Origin: CAYVVD01 sp964454975
Lineage (GTDB): Bacteria > Bacteroidota > Ignavibacteria > Kapaibacteriales > UBA2268
Length of the DNA stretch: 64,000 nucleotides
Direction of reading: 5' to 3'
Assembly (NCBI GenBank): GCA_964454975.1
Contig: CAYVVD010000017.1
Coordinates: 11,449 to 75,448 of the forward strand
In this document: piece by piece, positions 8,567 to 17,596 of the stretch
Layout: every line of letters begins with the position of its first letter
Numbering within the stretch: the first letter of the stretch is position 1
The notes under the pieces: model-generated
The model's input: only the letters and a program-made list of their open reading frames with translations
Told to the model about the DNA's origin: nothing
Databases searched by the model: none
Position numbers and translations under genes: made by a program

Positions 8567-9789
8567 TTTTCACCTTCTTTAATAATTTCCTCTTTAGTGT
8601 AATTATCTTTCCAATCGTTAAAAAACATTACCAAGGCTGCAGTACAGGGAACCGCAATAAGTAAACCGACAATACCGAAAAGGCCGCCGAAAACGAACAG
8701 CGAAGCAATTATCATCACCGGATTCAAGCCCATTATTTTACCTACAATATTTGGCTCCAGAACGTATGCATTGAAAATATGCAAACCATTGATAGCCGCA
8801 ACAATTACGATTATCTGCTCCCAGAGATTATCCGGCCCGACAATAATTACGGTAAGGATACTAATAAGCATGCTCATGAACAGGCCTATATATGGAATTG
8901 GATTGAAAAGACCGCATAAGATTCCAAGGACAATCGGGTAAGGAATTTTAAATAATGTGAAAATTACCGAACAGGAAACAGCAACAATTGTTGCAGCCAC
9001 AATCTGCCAGCCTATGTACTTCCGGAAAATCTTGTTTATTCTTCTCAGGTCAAACATCAGCCGTGCATTCTTCTTCTCGAGGATTGTTACAATGAGCTTT
9101 TTCAGCTTTTCCATATCTTTCAGGAAATAGAATGAAAGCAATGGAATAAGAATAGCGTTCAGAACCTGTGTCGCAACTGAGGACATGCTATTGAGCAGTG
9201 ACAACAACGCATCCAGGACAACCGAAAATGCATTCTGGATTTTTGGTATAAACTCCTGTTGTATAAGCTGCTTTACTGTTTCTTCCGGGAATCCGAGCTG
9301 GGCAAAAAAGCTATAGAAGCGTTCGCTTGCTATATAACCTGATACAGAAGTTACAAGCTGTGATATTTTCTTTTGCGCAGCTTCAAGTTGGTTGAGCATG
9401 GAGGGGAAAACGAATATTGCAATTGCTGAAACAATGGCCAGTAACAATATTATAATTCCGGCAGATGACAACCATCGGGGGAATATCCATTTTGATAGTT
9501 TTGTTACCGTTGGGTCAAGAAGGTAAGCAATAAGAAACGAAATAAAAAACGGCGCCAGGATGGCTCCAAGATCCGACAACAGCCATAAAACCAGCATGAT
9601 AAGAATTAACAACATCAGCCGCCGGATAAAAGATGTCTCATTGCGAACGGGGTAGATAAGGAACAATGATATAAAAATCAGTATAAGCGGGCTGAACAGC
9701 AAATCAGTATTGTAGAGGAATGTCACCAGGCCTGCCAGGCTCAGCGCTATCGAAAATATTATATTTATATGCCTGTAGTCTCCCTGCAT
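8563..9789 (-). CDS. AI-2E family transporter (PF01594)
   Basis: The product is a polytopic inner-membrane permease of the AI-2E/PerM family; members export or exchange small molecules or ions, and the substrate here is unknown. About eight hydrophobic segments are visible, with a large soluble loop in the middle. Family signatures include FFISFLIAYLLDP, the segment IPLLSFYFLKD, and the C-terminal GLFNPIPYIGLF and LEPNIVGKIMGLNP. The ATG at 9789 is preferred: it falls 7 bases after the stop of the PstS-like gene. An in-frame ATG at 9855 would add 22 polar residues and overlap that gene by 59 bases. No clear Shine-Dalgarno sequence supports either start. Confidence 0.85.
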   Translation of the reverse strand: MQGDYRHINIIFSIALSLAGLVTFLYNTDLLFSPLILIFISLFLIYPVRNETSFIRRLMLLILIMLVLWLLSDLGAILAPFFISFLIAYLLDPTVTKLSKWIFPRWLSSAGIIILLLAIVSAIAIFVFPSMLNQLEAAQKKISQLVTSVSGYIASERFYSFFAQLGFPEETVKQLIQQEFIPKIQNAFSVVLDALLSLLNSMSSVATQVLNAILIPLLSFYFLKDMEKLKKLIVTILEKKNARLMFDLRRINKIFRKYIGWQIVAATIVAVSCSVIFTLFKIPYPIVLGILCGLFNPIPYIGLFMSMLISILTVIIVGPDNLWEQIIVIVAAINGLHIFNAYVLEPNIVGKIMGLNPVMIIASLFVFGGLFGIVGLLIAVPCTAALVMFFNDWKDNYTKEEIIKEGEK

Positions 9790-9796
9790 TGCTAAT

Positions 9797-10618
9797 TCAA
9801 TTAATGAATATCGGGAAATACCCTGTTTTTTTAATATAGTTCTGTCCATCGGCACTCAGCACCCAGTCAAGGAACTTCTTGGCAGGCCCGTCCGGCGAAT
9901 TGCTTACATAATAATGCAAATACCTTGTTAGTTCATATTTATCGGAAAACAAATTCTCTTCCGTAGGTTTAATCCCGTTTACTGCGCAAAATTTGATCCC
10001 TGGAATTTCGAGCTTGCCACCATATCCGATAGCATATTTTTCCTTTGCAATAAAATCATTCATCTCTTTTACTGAGCTTTTCACATTTGTATCTTCAAAA
10101 TAATCCTCACCATTCAATACGTGCTGTTTAAAATAAAGGTGCGTACCGGAATTTGGCGGTCTTGTTGCTAAGATTATTTTATTATCGCTCCCTCCCACTT
10201 CTTTCCAATTGGTAATTCTTCCCAGAAATATTTCTTTTAATTGTCCTAAACTCAAATTATCAATAGAGTTAGCTTGATTAATATAAATACATAAGGCGTC
10301 TTTTGCAACAAGGTATGACATTCCTATTACACCCTGCTTTTCTGCAAGCTCTTTAATTTCGTCCGGTCGGATTTTCCTGGAAGCAGGTGAGATGTCAACA
10401 TCGCCTTCAATCATAGCATCGAATCCGCTGGCAGAGCCTCCACCTTCAACATATAATGAGATGTCAGGGTTGAGACGCATGAATTCGGCAGCAAGTTCCT
10501 GTGTAAGCTTCAGCATTGTGTCAGAACCCTTTATTCTGACTATTTGCTTGTTGAAACTACCGCAAGAGCTGAGCATAAGAGTTAGTAAAATCGCAATTGA
10601 ATTAGAAATATAGTTCAT
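9797..10618 (-). CDS. PstS-like phosphate-binding lipoprotein
   Basis: The 273-residue protein is a periplasmic substrate-binding lipoprotein of the PstS type. Its signal peptide ends in a lipobox, LSSC, with the lipid-bearing C19. The phosphate-binding pattern is conserved: GSDTM (31-35), EGGGSASG, ISPASR, and later PNSGTHLYF. It should deliver phosphate or a similar anion to a PstCAB permease, but no pst permease genes are in the window. Instead it sits between an S41-like gene (4 bases upstream) and an AI-2E permease (7 bases downstream). It may therefore serve as a solitary phosphate scavenger or sensor. Confidence 0.85.
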   Translation of the reverse strand: MNYISNSIAILLTLMLSSCGSFNKQIVRIKGSDTMLKLTQELAAEFMRLNPDISLYVEGGGSASGFDAMIEGDVDISPASRKIRPDEIKELAEKQGVIGMSYLVAKDALCIYINQANSIDNLSLGQLKEIFLGRITNWKEVGGSDNKIILATRPPNSGTHLYFKQHVLNGEDYFEDTNVKSSVKEMNDFIAKEKYAIGYGGKLEIPGIKFCAVNGIKPTEENLFSDKYELTRYLHYYVSNSPDGPAKKFLDWVLSADGQNYIKKTGYFPIFIN

Positions 10619-10622
10619 ATAT

Positions 10623-13385
10623 CTATTCCCACCCCAGCCTTTCTGTCATTGAATCCAGGGCATGATTAATCAGCGGGTCATACGAACCTTTGCTGAAATC
10701 CTCTATTTCGGGGGAATAGTAATCATCAGGCTGAACAATCATATATTTCGCATCGCCACCCTGCAGAGTTTTGCCACGCGTTATTGTCATAGTCATATTA
10801 TAGCCGGATGGCAGCACGATTGGATAGATATCGCCGAGTGCACCTGAAGTTGCTTCACCCATAATTGTGCCTATATTATGCTCTTTTGCAAGATAGGTGA
10901 TAAATGCAGCATAGCCTGTTGTACGTGCGTCTGTCAGGAATATCAATTCCGGTTTTAATCTTGGTTCTACAGGATTTATGTCTGAATAGAATTCCATGTC
11001 TGTCCAACGTGTATAGAAAGGAGCTGTAAATACCGGAATATTCCAACGTACAGATTTTAAGCTTGAATCAGCGAAAAAACCTAAAAAATGTTCCGACATT
11101 GAAGAGCCTCCCCTAAGGTCAAAGATAAAACCTTTCACATCGGGGAACTGGCTTCGCAAAGAATAAAACTCCTTATCAGTGAAGCGGTCAACGTCTATAT
11201 ATGCAATCGCCGGGACAAGCTCCTGAATTGCTTTCGGCCGATTTTCGGACAGCGCGGTCATTAACACATTTTTTCGGACTTTAACTTCCCTGATTGTACT
11301 GTCGGGGCTCTGGAGCTTAAGATTCACTTCTTCGTTATAATCTCCTGATGATATTTTCGCAAGTGCCCTCATTTCACGCCATTTCATTGTATTTCCGGAG
11401 ATATATTCAATTTCTTCTTTAATCAGATCATAAATAGCCCTGCCATTGTATTCCAGCACTCTCTCCCCCGGATAAATACCGAGAGTAGAATCAGCAACTT
11501 TATAAATGATAAGGCCTTCTTCCGTTCCTCTCCATAAAAACGGCAATCCATAATTTATTCCTTTGTTTACTTTCCATGCTCTTGCCCTGGAATCTTCTAT
11601 ATAAACCAAAAGCCTGTTCAGGGCATATTCCAGCCCGTCCTCACGGCTTGATGCTATTTGCATTACTTCGGCAAGAATCTGTTCAAGTTGTGTTTTTGTA
11701 AGTTGGTATATCCCAAAATGTTTAATATAATTCCAGGCATCTATTACGGTAGCAATGCGTGAATAGCGGTCTTGTTCAAAGAGCCTGAGGTCCGGGATAA
11801 TGGTATCATTGGCAGGATACGGCAAAGTACTTGTGTTGTCGGAATAAATCAGTAATGGCATGCCGAAGAAAATTCCCGGTAGAATTTCCCCGGTATAAAC
11901 ATCACCTTCCTTTGGCAGACTTATCCGGGTTTGTGGATCAGACTCAATCAGCAGGCTTTTCTCACCAAGTGAAGCATCATCAGAACGGCTGACTTTATAA
12001 CCGGCAGCTTCAACAGAAGCGGGAATTTTCCAAGCATCGGGTCTGTCTGCAATTTCACTTTCAAAATGTATATTTCTCAGTGCGAGGATTGACCTTTCTT
12101 TTCCCTCATAGGAAAGCAGGCCGATATCATCAAACCATGCTTTTCCTTCGCCTATGAATACAAGACCGATTGTAAAATTGGCAGCATTTTCAGGAACTTT
12201 AGCTTTAACTGTATATTTATTCCATTCGCCTGAAGTGATTCTTTCATCCGGAATTATTGCGAGTGGTTTTTCGCCTTCACGGTCAATACGAACCCACAAC
12301 TGAGCGTAAGCCTCAGGCCCGGCAGCTTGCACTTTAACGCTGGCACTGAAGTAAACCTCGTTATTTCTGATATTTAGAGCATTTATGGTTTTAAAAACTG
12401 CAGCTTCACGCGTCCGCAGGCTGTTATAAATGTTATGCCTTTTCGAATAGAATAAATCATTATTTTCAGTTGTATAAATTCCGGAATTGAGCATGCAGTA
12501 GGCAATATCATCAATTGCGTTTTCAGGCTTCTTATAGCTGAAATCCCCTGTCATTGACTTATATACTTTCGCTGCCGGGGCCACATGAGCAGTAATCTTA
12601 TTTAAATGGTTGACAAGCTCATCATCATCAATTGCGCCCAATGTATGTAGGACGCCAAACCTGTTAACAGCCTCCCAGTTTGCCTTGCGGGCTTCGTCGC
12701 CGGCGTAGAAAAACTTAAGGTCACCATACATGTGTGCAAAAGCAGTGAGGTTGAGCAATTCTCTTTCTGATAACTCTGCGTGTGGCGCCGGTTCGTATGC
12801 TCGGGGCTCAATAACTTCAATACTGACATCATCAATCCAGGCCAGGCCGCTTCCTTTCAGAAGCAATCCATAGTTGAGTTTCGCTGAATTGGCTGCGATT
12901 TCACCTTCTATTTCGTAATAAGCCCATTCATTTGTATATATGGGCTGGTCTTCCATCGTGTAGAACCATCCGCTTTGCTTGTTATCCAGATGTTCATGCA
13001 CCCAGATGTGCGCAGAGCTTTCCCTTCCTGTCAGTTCAGTCCTTACAGCCGCTCTTATCCTTATCCTCTTGCCTCTGAATGTTCTGGAGTCAAAGCTCTG
13101 CATCACAGAACCATACAATTCCTGCAACTCTTCTTCGGGGATAGTATCCGGATCAAACTCATTGCGGAAAATTTCTGCGCAATTATTCCCGCTTGCCGGA
13201 TTCAGTGAAGTCATTTTTGCTTCGTAGCCTTTCTTCACAGCAAGCGATGGGATTGTCCACCCGACTGGCATTGATACTTCTGATTCCCCCTCTTCAAAGT
13301 CGAGATTATAAGGTTGGAGCAATTCCCTGGAATTAGCAACAATCGAAATTAATATTGTCAGTATCAGTATAAGATTCAGCTTCAT
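10623..13385 (-). CDS. Large S41-family protease-like protein, probably inactive
   Basis: This exported protein (920 residues, signal peptide about 1-19) has two carbohydrate-binding-like jelly-roll modules (about 23-192 and 340-435, each ending W-x-DD: AWIDDVSIEV and AWFDDIGLL), a partial third, a PDZ-like stretch (LGIYPGERVLEYNGRAIYDL) and a C-terminal S41 peptidase fold (about 700-900). The substrate-strand motif GFIFDLRGG is present. At the place of the nucleophile, normally an S-A-S-A-like run, the sequence is TDARTTGYAAF, with G824 where serine is expected; the lysine of the CtpA-type dyad (GK in GKGT) is replaced in GEATSGALG. So proteolysis is doubtful and a binding role is possible. 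The gene heads a four-gene minus-strand operon. Confidence 0.78.
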   Translation of the reverse strand: MKLNLILILTILISIVANSRELLQPYNLDFEEGESEVSMPVGWTIPSLAVKKGYEAKMTSLNPASGNNCAEIFRNEFDPDTIPEEELQELYGSVMQSFDSRTFRGKRIRIRAAVRTELTGRESSAHIWVHEHLDNKQSGWFYTMEDQPIYTNEWAYYEIEGEIAANSAKLNYGLLLKGSGLAWIDDVSIEVIEPRAYEPAPHAELSERELLNLTAFAHMYGDLKFFYAGDEARKANWEAVNRFGVLHTLGAIDDDELVNHLNKITAHVAPAAKVYKSMTGDFSYKKPENAIDDIAYCMLNSGIYTTENNDLFYSKRHNIYNSLRTREAAVFKTINALNIRNNEVYFSASVKVQAAGPEAYAQLWVRIDREGEKPLAIIPDERITSGEWNKYTVKAKVPENAANFTIGLVFIGEGKAWFDDIGLLSYEGKERSILALRNIHFESEIADRPDAWKIPASVEAAGYKVSRSDDASLGEKSLLIESDPQTRISLPKEGDVYTGEILPGIFFGMPLLIYSDNTSTLPYPANDTIIPDLRLFEQDRYSRIATVIDAWNYIKHFGIYQLTKTQLEQILAEVMQIASSREDGLEYALNRLLVYIEDSRARAWKVNKGINYGLPFLWRGTEEGLIIYKVADSTLGIYPGERVLEYNGRAIYDLIKEEIEYISGNTMKWREMRALAKISSGDYNEEVNLKLQSPDSTIREVKVRKNVLMTALSENRPKAIQELVPAIAYIDVDRFTDKEFYSLRSQFPDVKGFIFDLRGGSSMSEHFLGFFADSSLKSVRWNIPVFTAPFYTRWTDMEFYSDINPVEPRLKPELIFLTDARTTGYAAFITYLAKEHNIGTIMGEATSGALGDIYPIVLPSGYNMTMTITRGKTLQGGDAKYMIVQPDDYYSPEIEDFSKGSYDPLINHALDSMTERLGWE

Positions 13386-13569
13386 TTTCCTTACCGGTTT
13401 GTCATTTTTTAAATAATAACTAAATTACGATTCATCTTCAAATTTGATGCTAAATGCATATATCACTTTTGTAATGACACATTAGTTTATAATTTGGCTC
13501 AGATTGAAACATATATTACTATAAAAACGTACATTCACAAGAATTAATTAAACAGCCGGAGAATATATT
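13386..13569. promoter_or_regulatory. Divergent promoter region, S41-like gene / sppA
   Basis: This 184-base AT-rich spacer separates two divergent genes and must hold both promoters. TATAAT at 13490-13495 reads toward sppA, but no good -35 lies 17 bases upstream. CGGAG before the sppA ATG is a plausible ribosome binding site. Confidence 0.4.
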
Positions 13570-15495
13570 ATGGCAGAGAATCAGTCGCAACAGTCAAAAA
13601 TGCCGCCGCATCCGCCTTCATACTACAGGCAGCCCGGGAGCAAATCTAATTGGTGGATACCGCTTGCAATAATCGGCGGCTTTATATTACTCATTATCGT
13701 ATTTGGTGCAATTTTTATCGGTATGCTTGCTACTTCATTCGAGCCTGAGCAGGTTGAAGTCAAGGAAAATTCCGTCCTTCATATTGATTTTGCCGGAGGT
13801 ATGCAGGAATATAACAGGGATAATCCTATTGCTGCTTTGTTTGGCGAGTCGCAGGGAGCCTCTTTCATCCAGACGATTAACTCTATTAAGGATGCAAAGA
13901 ACGATGATAAGATCAAAGGTGTGTACATAAAGGCCAGCCCTGTTCCTACAGGATTTGCCAAGTCTGCGGAACTGCGGGACGCACTAAGGGAGTTCAAAGA
14001 ATCAGGTAAATTCATTTACGGATATGCAAATTACTGCGGCGAGAGAGATTACCAGAATCTACTCCTCGCTGATAAAATTTACATGCCTGCCGACGGCATC
14101 ATGGAATTGAACGGCTATGGCATTTCATCAGTTTTCATGAAAGAGATGTTTAGCAGCCTCGGTATCAACTTCCACGTAATACAGTTCGAAGATTATAAAT
14201 CCGCAGGTGAGCAATTCAGCAGAACAGGTTTCAGCGACTCTGCCCGTAAGCAAATCAGCTTAATCCTCGAGCAACGTTACGTAAGCCTGGTTGAGGACAT
14301 ATCCAAATCAAGGAATATCTCAAAGCAACAGGTGCGCAATATTATGAATCGCGGAGTTTACAGCCCCGACAGCCTGTTTGCACTTGGATTGATTGACGGC
14401 ATCGAAATGGAAAGCGATGTAATAGACATGATGAAAAGAGAAGTCTATGGCGACAGTGTTGACCCGGATAAAGATAAAATCAGGCTTATAACACCCCAGC
14501 GATATAGCGCCGGCAGGATACCAAACAAGGAAGAAATTGCCGACTCCGATAAGCAAATTGCAATTATTTACGGTGTTGGTGCCATCCAGGATGGAAAGGG
14601 CAATGATTTTGACTCGGAATATGGAATATATTCAGACCAAATGGTTGATTACCTGCGAAAAGCACGCAGGGATGACAAAGTAAAAGCAGTTGTACTCAGG
14701 GTAGATTCACCCGGTGGATCGGCCCTGGCATCAAGTGAGATATGGAACGAAATACTTAAGACTCGAGAAGTTAAGCCGGTAATTGCGTCAATGAGTGATG
14801 TTGCAGCATCAGGTGGATATTATATTGCTATGGCATGCGATACCATTGTTGCTCACCCGATGACTGTCACCGGTTCCATCGGTGTTATTATGAGTGTCCC
14901 CAATATCAGCGATTTGATGGATAAAATCAATATTGCAACAGATACAATTTCAACATCGGAAGCCGCACAATTCCTGAACGGCTCTTATCCCTACACTGAT
15001 AGGGATATTGATAAGCTACGTGAAATCGGCAAGGGAATGTACACGAGGTTTGTTAGCAAAGCTGCAGAATCAAGAGGAATGGAATTTGAAGAACTTCGCA
15101 GCAAAGCAAAAGGCCGTGTCTGGACTGGAAAGGATGCTAAAGAACAGAACCTGGTGGACGTTCTCGGTGGTTTTTCGGAAGCTATTGCAATTGCCAAGGA
15201 AATGATTGGCATGGATCGCGACAAGAAGGTTTATGTCAGGGTATTCCCAGAGGAAAAAGACCCGATGGAGGTACTACTCGAAGCATTCACAGGCAAAGGA
15301 AAAGAAAGTGAAGTAAACCTTAAGGCGGAACTCGCCCGTACATTCGGCCTTACACCTGAAGCATTTATTAAATCCTGGAACGGTATGCCTCAAAGCATGA
15401 AAGAACAACTAATTTACACATATCATATTGTTAAAATGAGTAATTACGAAAGAATAATGATGGCACTGCCACCTGAATATACTGCTGTGAGGTAA
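13570..15495 (+). CDS. sppA: Signal peptide peptidase SppA, 67-kDa type
   Basis: SppA cleaves remnant signal peptides in the membrane after secretion. The 641-residue protein has a short cytoplasmic proline-rich tail, one membrane anchor (about 30-53) and two tandem Clp-like domains. The Ser-Lys dyad is intact: K210 in FEDYKSAGEQFSRTG of the first domain and S414 in SDVAASGGYYIAMACD of the second. RVDSPGGSALAS and VTGSIGVI are also as expected. The length matches the long tetrameric E. coli-type enzyme rather than the short SppA. It stands alone with a divergent promoter; the gene downstream is convergent. Confidence 0.93.
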   Translation: MAENQSQQSKMPPHPPSYYRQPGSKSNWWIPLAIIGGFILLIIVFGAIFIGMLATSFEPEQVEVKENSVLHIDFAGGMQEYNRDNPIAALFGESQGASFIQTINSIKDAKNDDKIKGVYIKASPVPTGFAKSAELRDALREFKESGKFIYGYANYCGERDYQNLLLADKIYMPADGIMELNGYGISSVFMKEMFSSLGINFHVIQFEDYKSAGEQFSRTGFSDSARKQISLILEQRYVSLVEDISKSRNISKQQVRNIMNRGVYSPDSLFALGLIDGIEMESDVIDMMKREVYGDSVDPDKDKIRLITPQRYSAGRIPNKEEIADSDKQIAIIYGVGAIQDGKGNDFDSEYGIYSDQMVDYLRKARRDDKVKAVVLRVDSPGGSALASSEIWNEILKTREVKPVIASMSDVAASGGYYIAMACDTIVAHPMTVTGSIGVIMSVPNISDLMDKINIATDTISTSEAAQFLNGSYPYTDRDIDKLREIGKGMYTRFVSKAAESRGMEFEELRSKAKGRVWTGKDAKEQNLVDVLGGFSEAIAIAKEMIGMDRDKKVYVRVFPEEKDPMEVLLEAFTGKGKESEVNLKAELARTFGLTPEAFIKSWNGMPQSMKEQLIYTYHIVKMSNYERIMMALPPEYTAVR

Positions 15496-15711
15496 TTTAG
15501 GTCATGTCTTAAAGTGATTAGATTTCCGTAAAGACGCAAAACAGACAACAGCGAATATCTCTTTTTTGCACGTTTCAGAGTCAACATTCAATTGAAGCGA
15601 AGCAGGATAACGAAAGTAATGTGATGACAAATCACCTCGAAGTCCGGAAATTCACTTGTAAGAAGCTGGAGGAAAGTAGCATAAGAAACATAATTTCCGG
15701 CAGTTTGAAAT
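15496..15711. other. Convergent intergenic region
   Basis: These 216 bases lie between the ends of sppA and the lipoprotein gene. CCGGAAATT near 15652 and AATTTCCGG near 15700 form an inverted repeat separated by about 40 bases, which could bring both transcript ends into a loop. No gene or T-run terminator is visible. Confidence 0.4.
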
Positions 15712-16740
15712 TTACAAAGCAAGCAGGGCACTCGCCTCCACAGGGAGTTCTTTGATGCTTTCCTCGATGCCCGTCTGAATAGATGATGAAATAAACAATG
15801 TTGAACCTTCGAGGCGTTTTGTCAAAAGCAACTTCTGCTTTTTTGCATTGTAATAAATTGCATCATAGCTGTTCTGGAATACAGGCACCAATTTGTTAAC
15901 CTGCAAGTTCAACTGTAGCAATATCGAGCCGACAGGTATGAAAGCATTATCGAAATAAGTAGTCAATAGCCCTCCGGGCATATCATCAAGTGAATTTATC
16001 CCCGGCCCCTGAAGGATAACCTCAGTTATCTTCTGCCTGAGTGAAATGTCATATATGCTAAGCCTTGCTTCAGTGCCAACAGCCTCGTCAATCTTTCCAT
16101 GGCCTGCTGAAACGAGTACAAGAAATTTACCTTCAACTGCAACATCGAGGTAGTAGGGCACGTCGGGTGTTTCGAGGATGTCAACCTGTTCGTGTTCTCG
16201 TACATCAATTACAGATAGATTGTTATTTCCCGGATTTGCAGTAAAGACCTGGTTTCCGGAATTCACTATTGCAACAGGGGTTCCGGACAAAGTGTCTGTA
16301 GTGAATATCTGTTTGTTGTAAATATCCAGTATGCTGAATTTACTGTCATTCCCATGGGCAACGTATGCATCAGTAGAATTAGGAAAGCAGATATCAATAG
16401 GTTCAAGCCCTTCGTTGCTGAAATCATATTCCGCCACTTTCTCATAGCTAAGTTTGTTGATAGCTAATATTTTTTTTGCTGAAGGAATTACAAGGTATAT
16501 CTCCTCGCGGTAGAGAACAATCTTAACAACTTTGCCGGGGAGACTTTCGCCATTGCTTTCAAAGTATATGTCTTCGCTAAGCAGCTCGCCTGCAGGCATC
16601 TGAAAAAGCGCAAGCTTAGACTCGACTTCATCTGTGGATACCATCAGCTTCCAGTTTGGGTTGGAATTATCAACAATCCTCTCTTCCCCTCCGCAAGAGA
16701 GAGCAACAAGTGCAATAAATACTATTAAAATATGCTTCAT
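15712..16740 (-). CDS. Lipoprotein with YVTN-type beta-propeller repeats
   Basis: The protein (342 residues) has a lipoprotein signal ending LSC with C16. The rest is built from repeated beta blades of the kind found in YVTN/surface-layer propellers, for example IDICFPNSTDAYVAHG, FSILDIYNKQIFTT and QVFTANPGNNNLSVIDVRE. Such lipoproteins usually bind partners or carbohydrates at the envelope; no catalytic residues can be named. It follows the purine nucleoside phosphorylase gene by 18 bases on the same strand, so it is probably cotranscribed with it, although no functional link is evident. Confidence 0.72.
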   Translation of the reverse strand: MKHILIVFIALVALSCGGEERIVDNSNPNWKLMVSTDEVESKLALFQMPAGELLSEDIYFESNGESLPGKVVKIVLYREEIYLVIPSAKKILAINKLSYEKVAEYDFSNEGLEPIDICFPNSTDAYVAHGNDSKFSILDIYNKQIFTTDTLSGTPVAIVNSGNQVFTANPGNNNLSVIDVREHEQVDILETPDVPYYLDVAVEGKFLVLVSAGHGKIDEAVGTEARLSIYDISLRQKITEVILQGPGINSLDDMPGGLLTTYFDNAFIPVGSILLQLNLQVNKLVPVFQNSYDAIYYNAKKQKLLLTKRLEGSTLFISSSIQTGIEESIKELPVEASALLAL

Positions 16741-16758
16741 TTTCTTAATTAATTCAAT

Positions 16759-17586
16759 TTACAATTGCGAGATTAGTTCACTTAATATTTTAGTAAGGGC
16801 CGGCTCTGCTTCTTCAGCAGTGGCAATTATCTCCTCGATTTTAACCTCTTCCAGTTTATCCGGGAAACATTCATCAGTAATAATCGAAATCCCAAACACT
16901 TCAATCCCCATCTGCCTGGCTGCAATATTTTCGGGAACTGTGCTCATACCGACAATATCTGCGCCCATGATACGAAGCATTCGATACTCTGCGCGGGTTT
17001 CGAGCATTGGGCCCGGCATTGCCGCGTAAACGCCCCTGTGGGTTTTTATTCCAAACCTGAGAGCAATTTCTTCGGCTTTTTTTATCAACTCAGATGACCA
17101 TGGTTCAGACATATCCACAAAGCGCGTACCTAATGATTCATCATTAATACCACGCAGAGGATTGTCCGGCATCAGGTTAATATGATCTTCAATGAATACT
17201 AGCTCGCCCTTGTACATACGTTGGTTCATCGAACCACATGCATTAGAAATGAGCAGATTCTTAATTCCGAGCCTGCCCATTACGCGCACAGGAAACGCTA
17301 TTTGCTCCATGGAGTAATCTTCGTAATAATGGAAGCGCCCCAGCATCGCAACAACCGTTTTACCTGATATGCTTCCAAAGAGCAGTTTGCCGCTATGTGT
17401 CTCGACGGTTGAGCGGGCGAAGTAGGGTATCCCGGTATAATCAATGCTGACATCCACATCAATTTTCCGGGCAAGCCCGCCCAGGCCTGTACCAAGCACA
17501 ATGCCGATTTCAGGGGATGCTGCTGTGTGCTTCCGGATTACCTCAACAGCTTCATCAATCCTATTACTAATATCAATACTGTACAT
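16759..17586 (-). CDS. punA: Purine nucleoside phosphorylase, class I trimeric type
   Basis: The enzyme (275 residues) splits purine nucleosides with phosphate to the free base and (deoxy)ribose 1-phosphate in purine salvage. Class I landmarks appear in order: GTGLGGLA (32-39), ETHSGKL (62-68) and RFHYYEDYS (84-92) at the phosphate site, NACGSMN (115-121), PGPMLETRAEYR (191-202) with the base-contacting Glu, and GADIVGMSTVPE. At the position of the base-specifying Asn of mammalian enzymes the sequence has D238 (ITDEC), which may widen or shift base preference toward adenine-type purines. The gene lies between the LOG-family gene and the lipoprotein gene in one operon. Confidence 0.92.
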   Translation of the reverse strand: MYSIDISNRIDEAVEVIRKHTAASPEIGIVLGTGLGGLARKIDVDVSIDYTGIPYFARSTVETHSGKLLFGSISGKTVVAMLGRFHYYEDYSMEQIAFPVRVMGRLGIKNLLISNACGSMNQRMYKGELVFIEDHINLMPDNPLRGINDESLGTRFVDMSEPWSSELIKKAEEIALRFGIKTHRGVYAAMPGPMLETRAEYRMLRIMGADIVGMSTVPENIAARQMGIEVFGISIITDECFPDKLEEVKIEEIIATAEEAEPALTKILSELISQL

Positions 17587-17596
17587 TTACTAATGG

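Noticed and set aside
9790..9855. Longer N-terminus for the AI-2E transporter
   Set aside because: It would overlap the PstS-like gene by 59 bases and add a polar segment not needed for the fold; kept as an alternative only.
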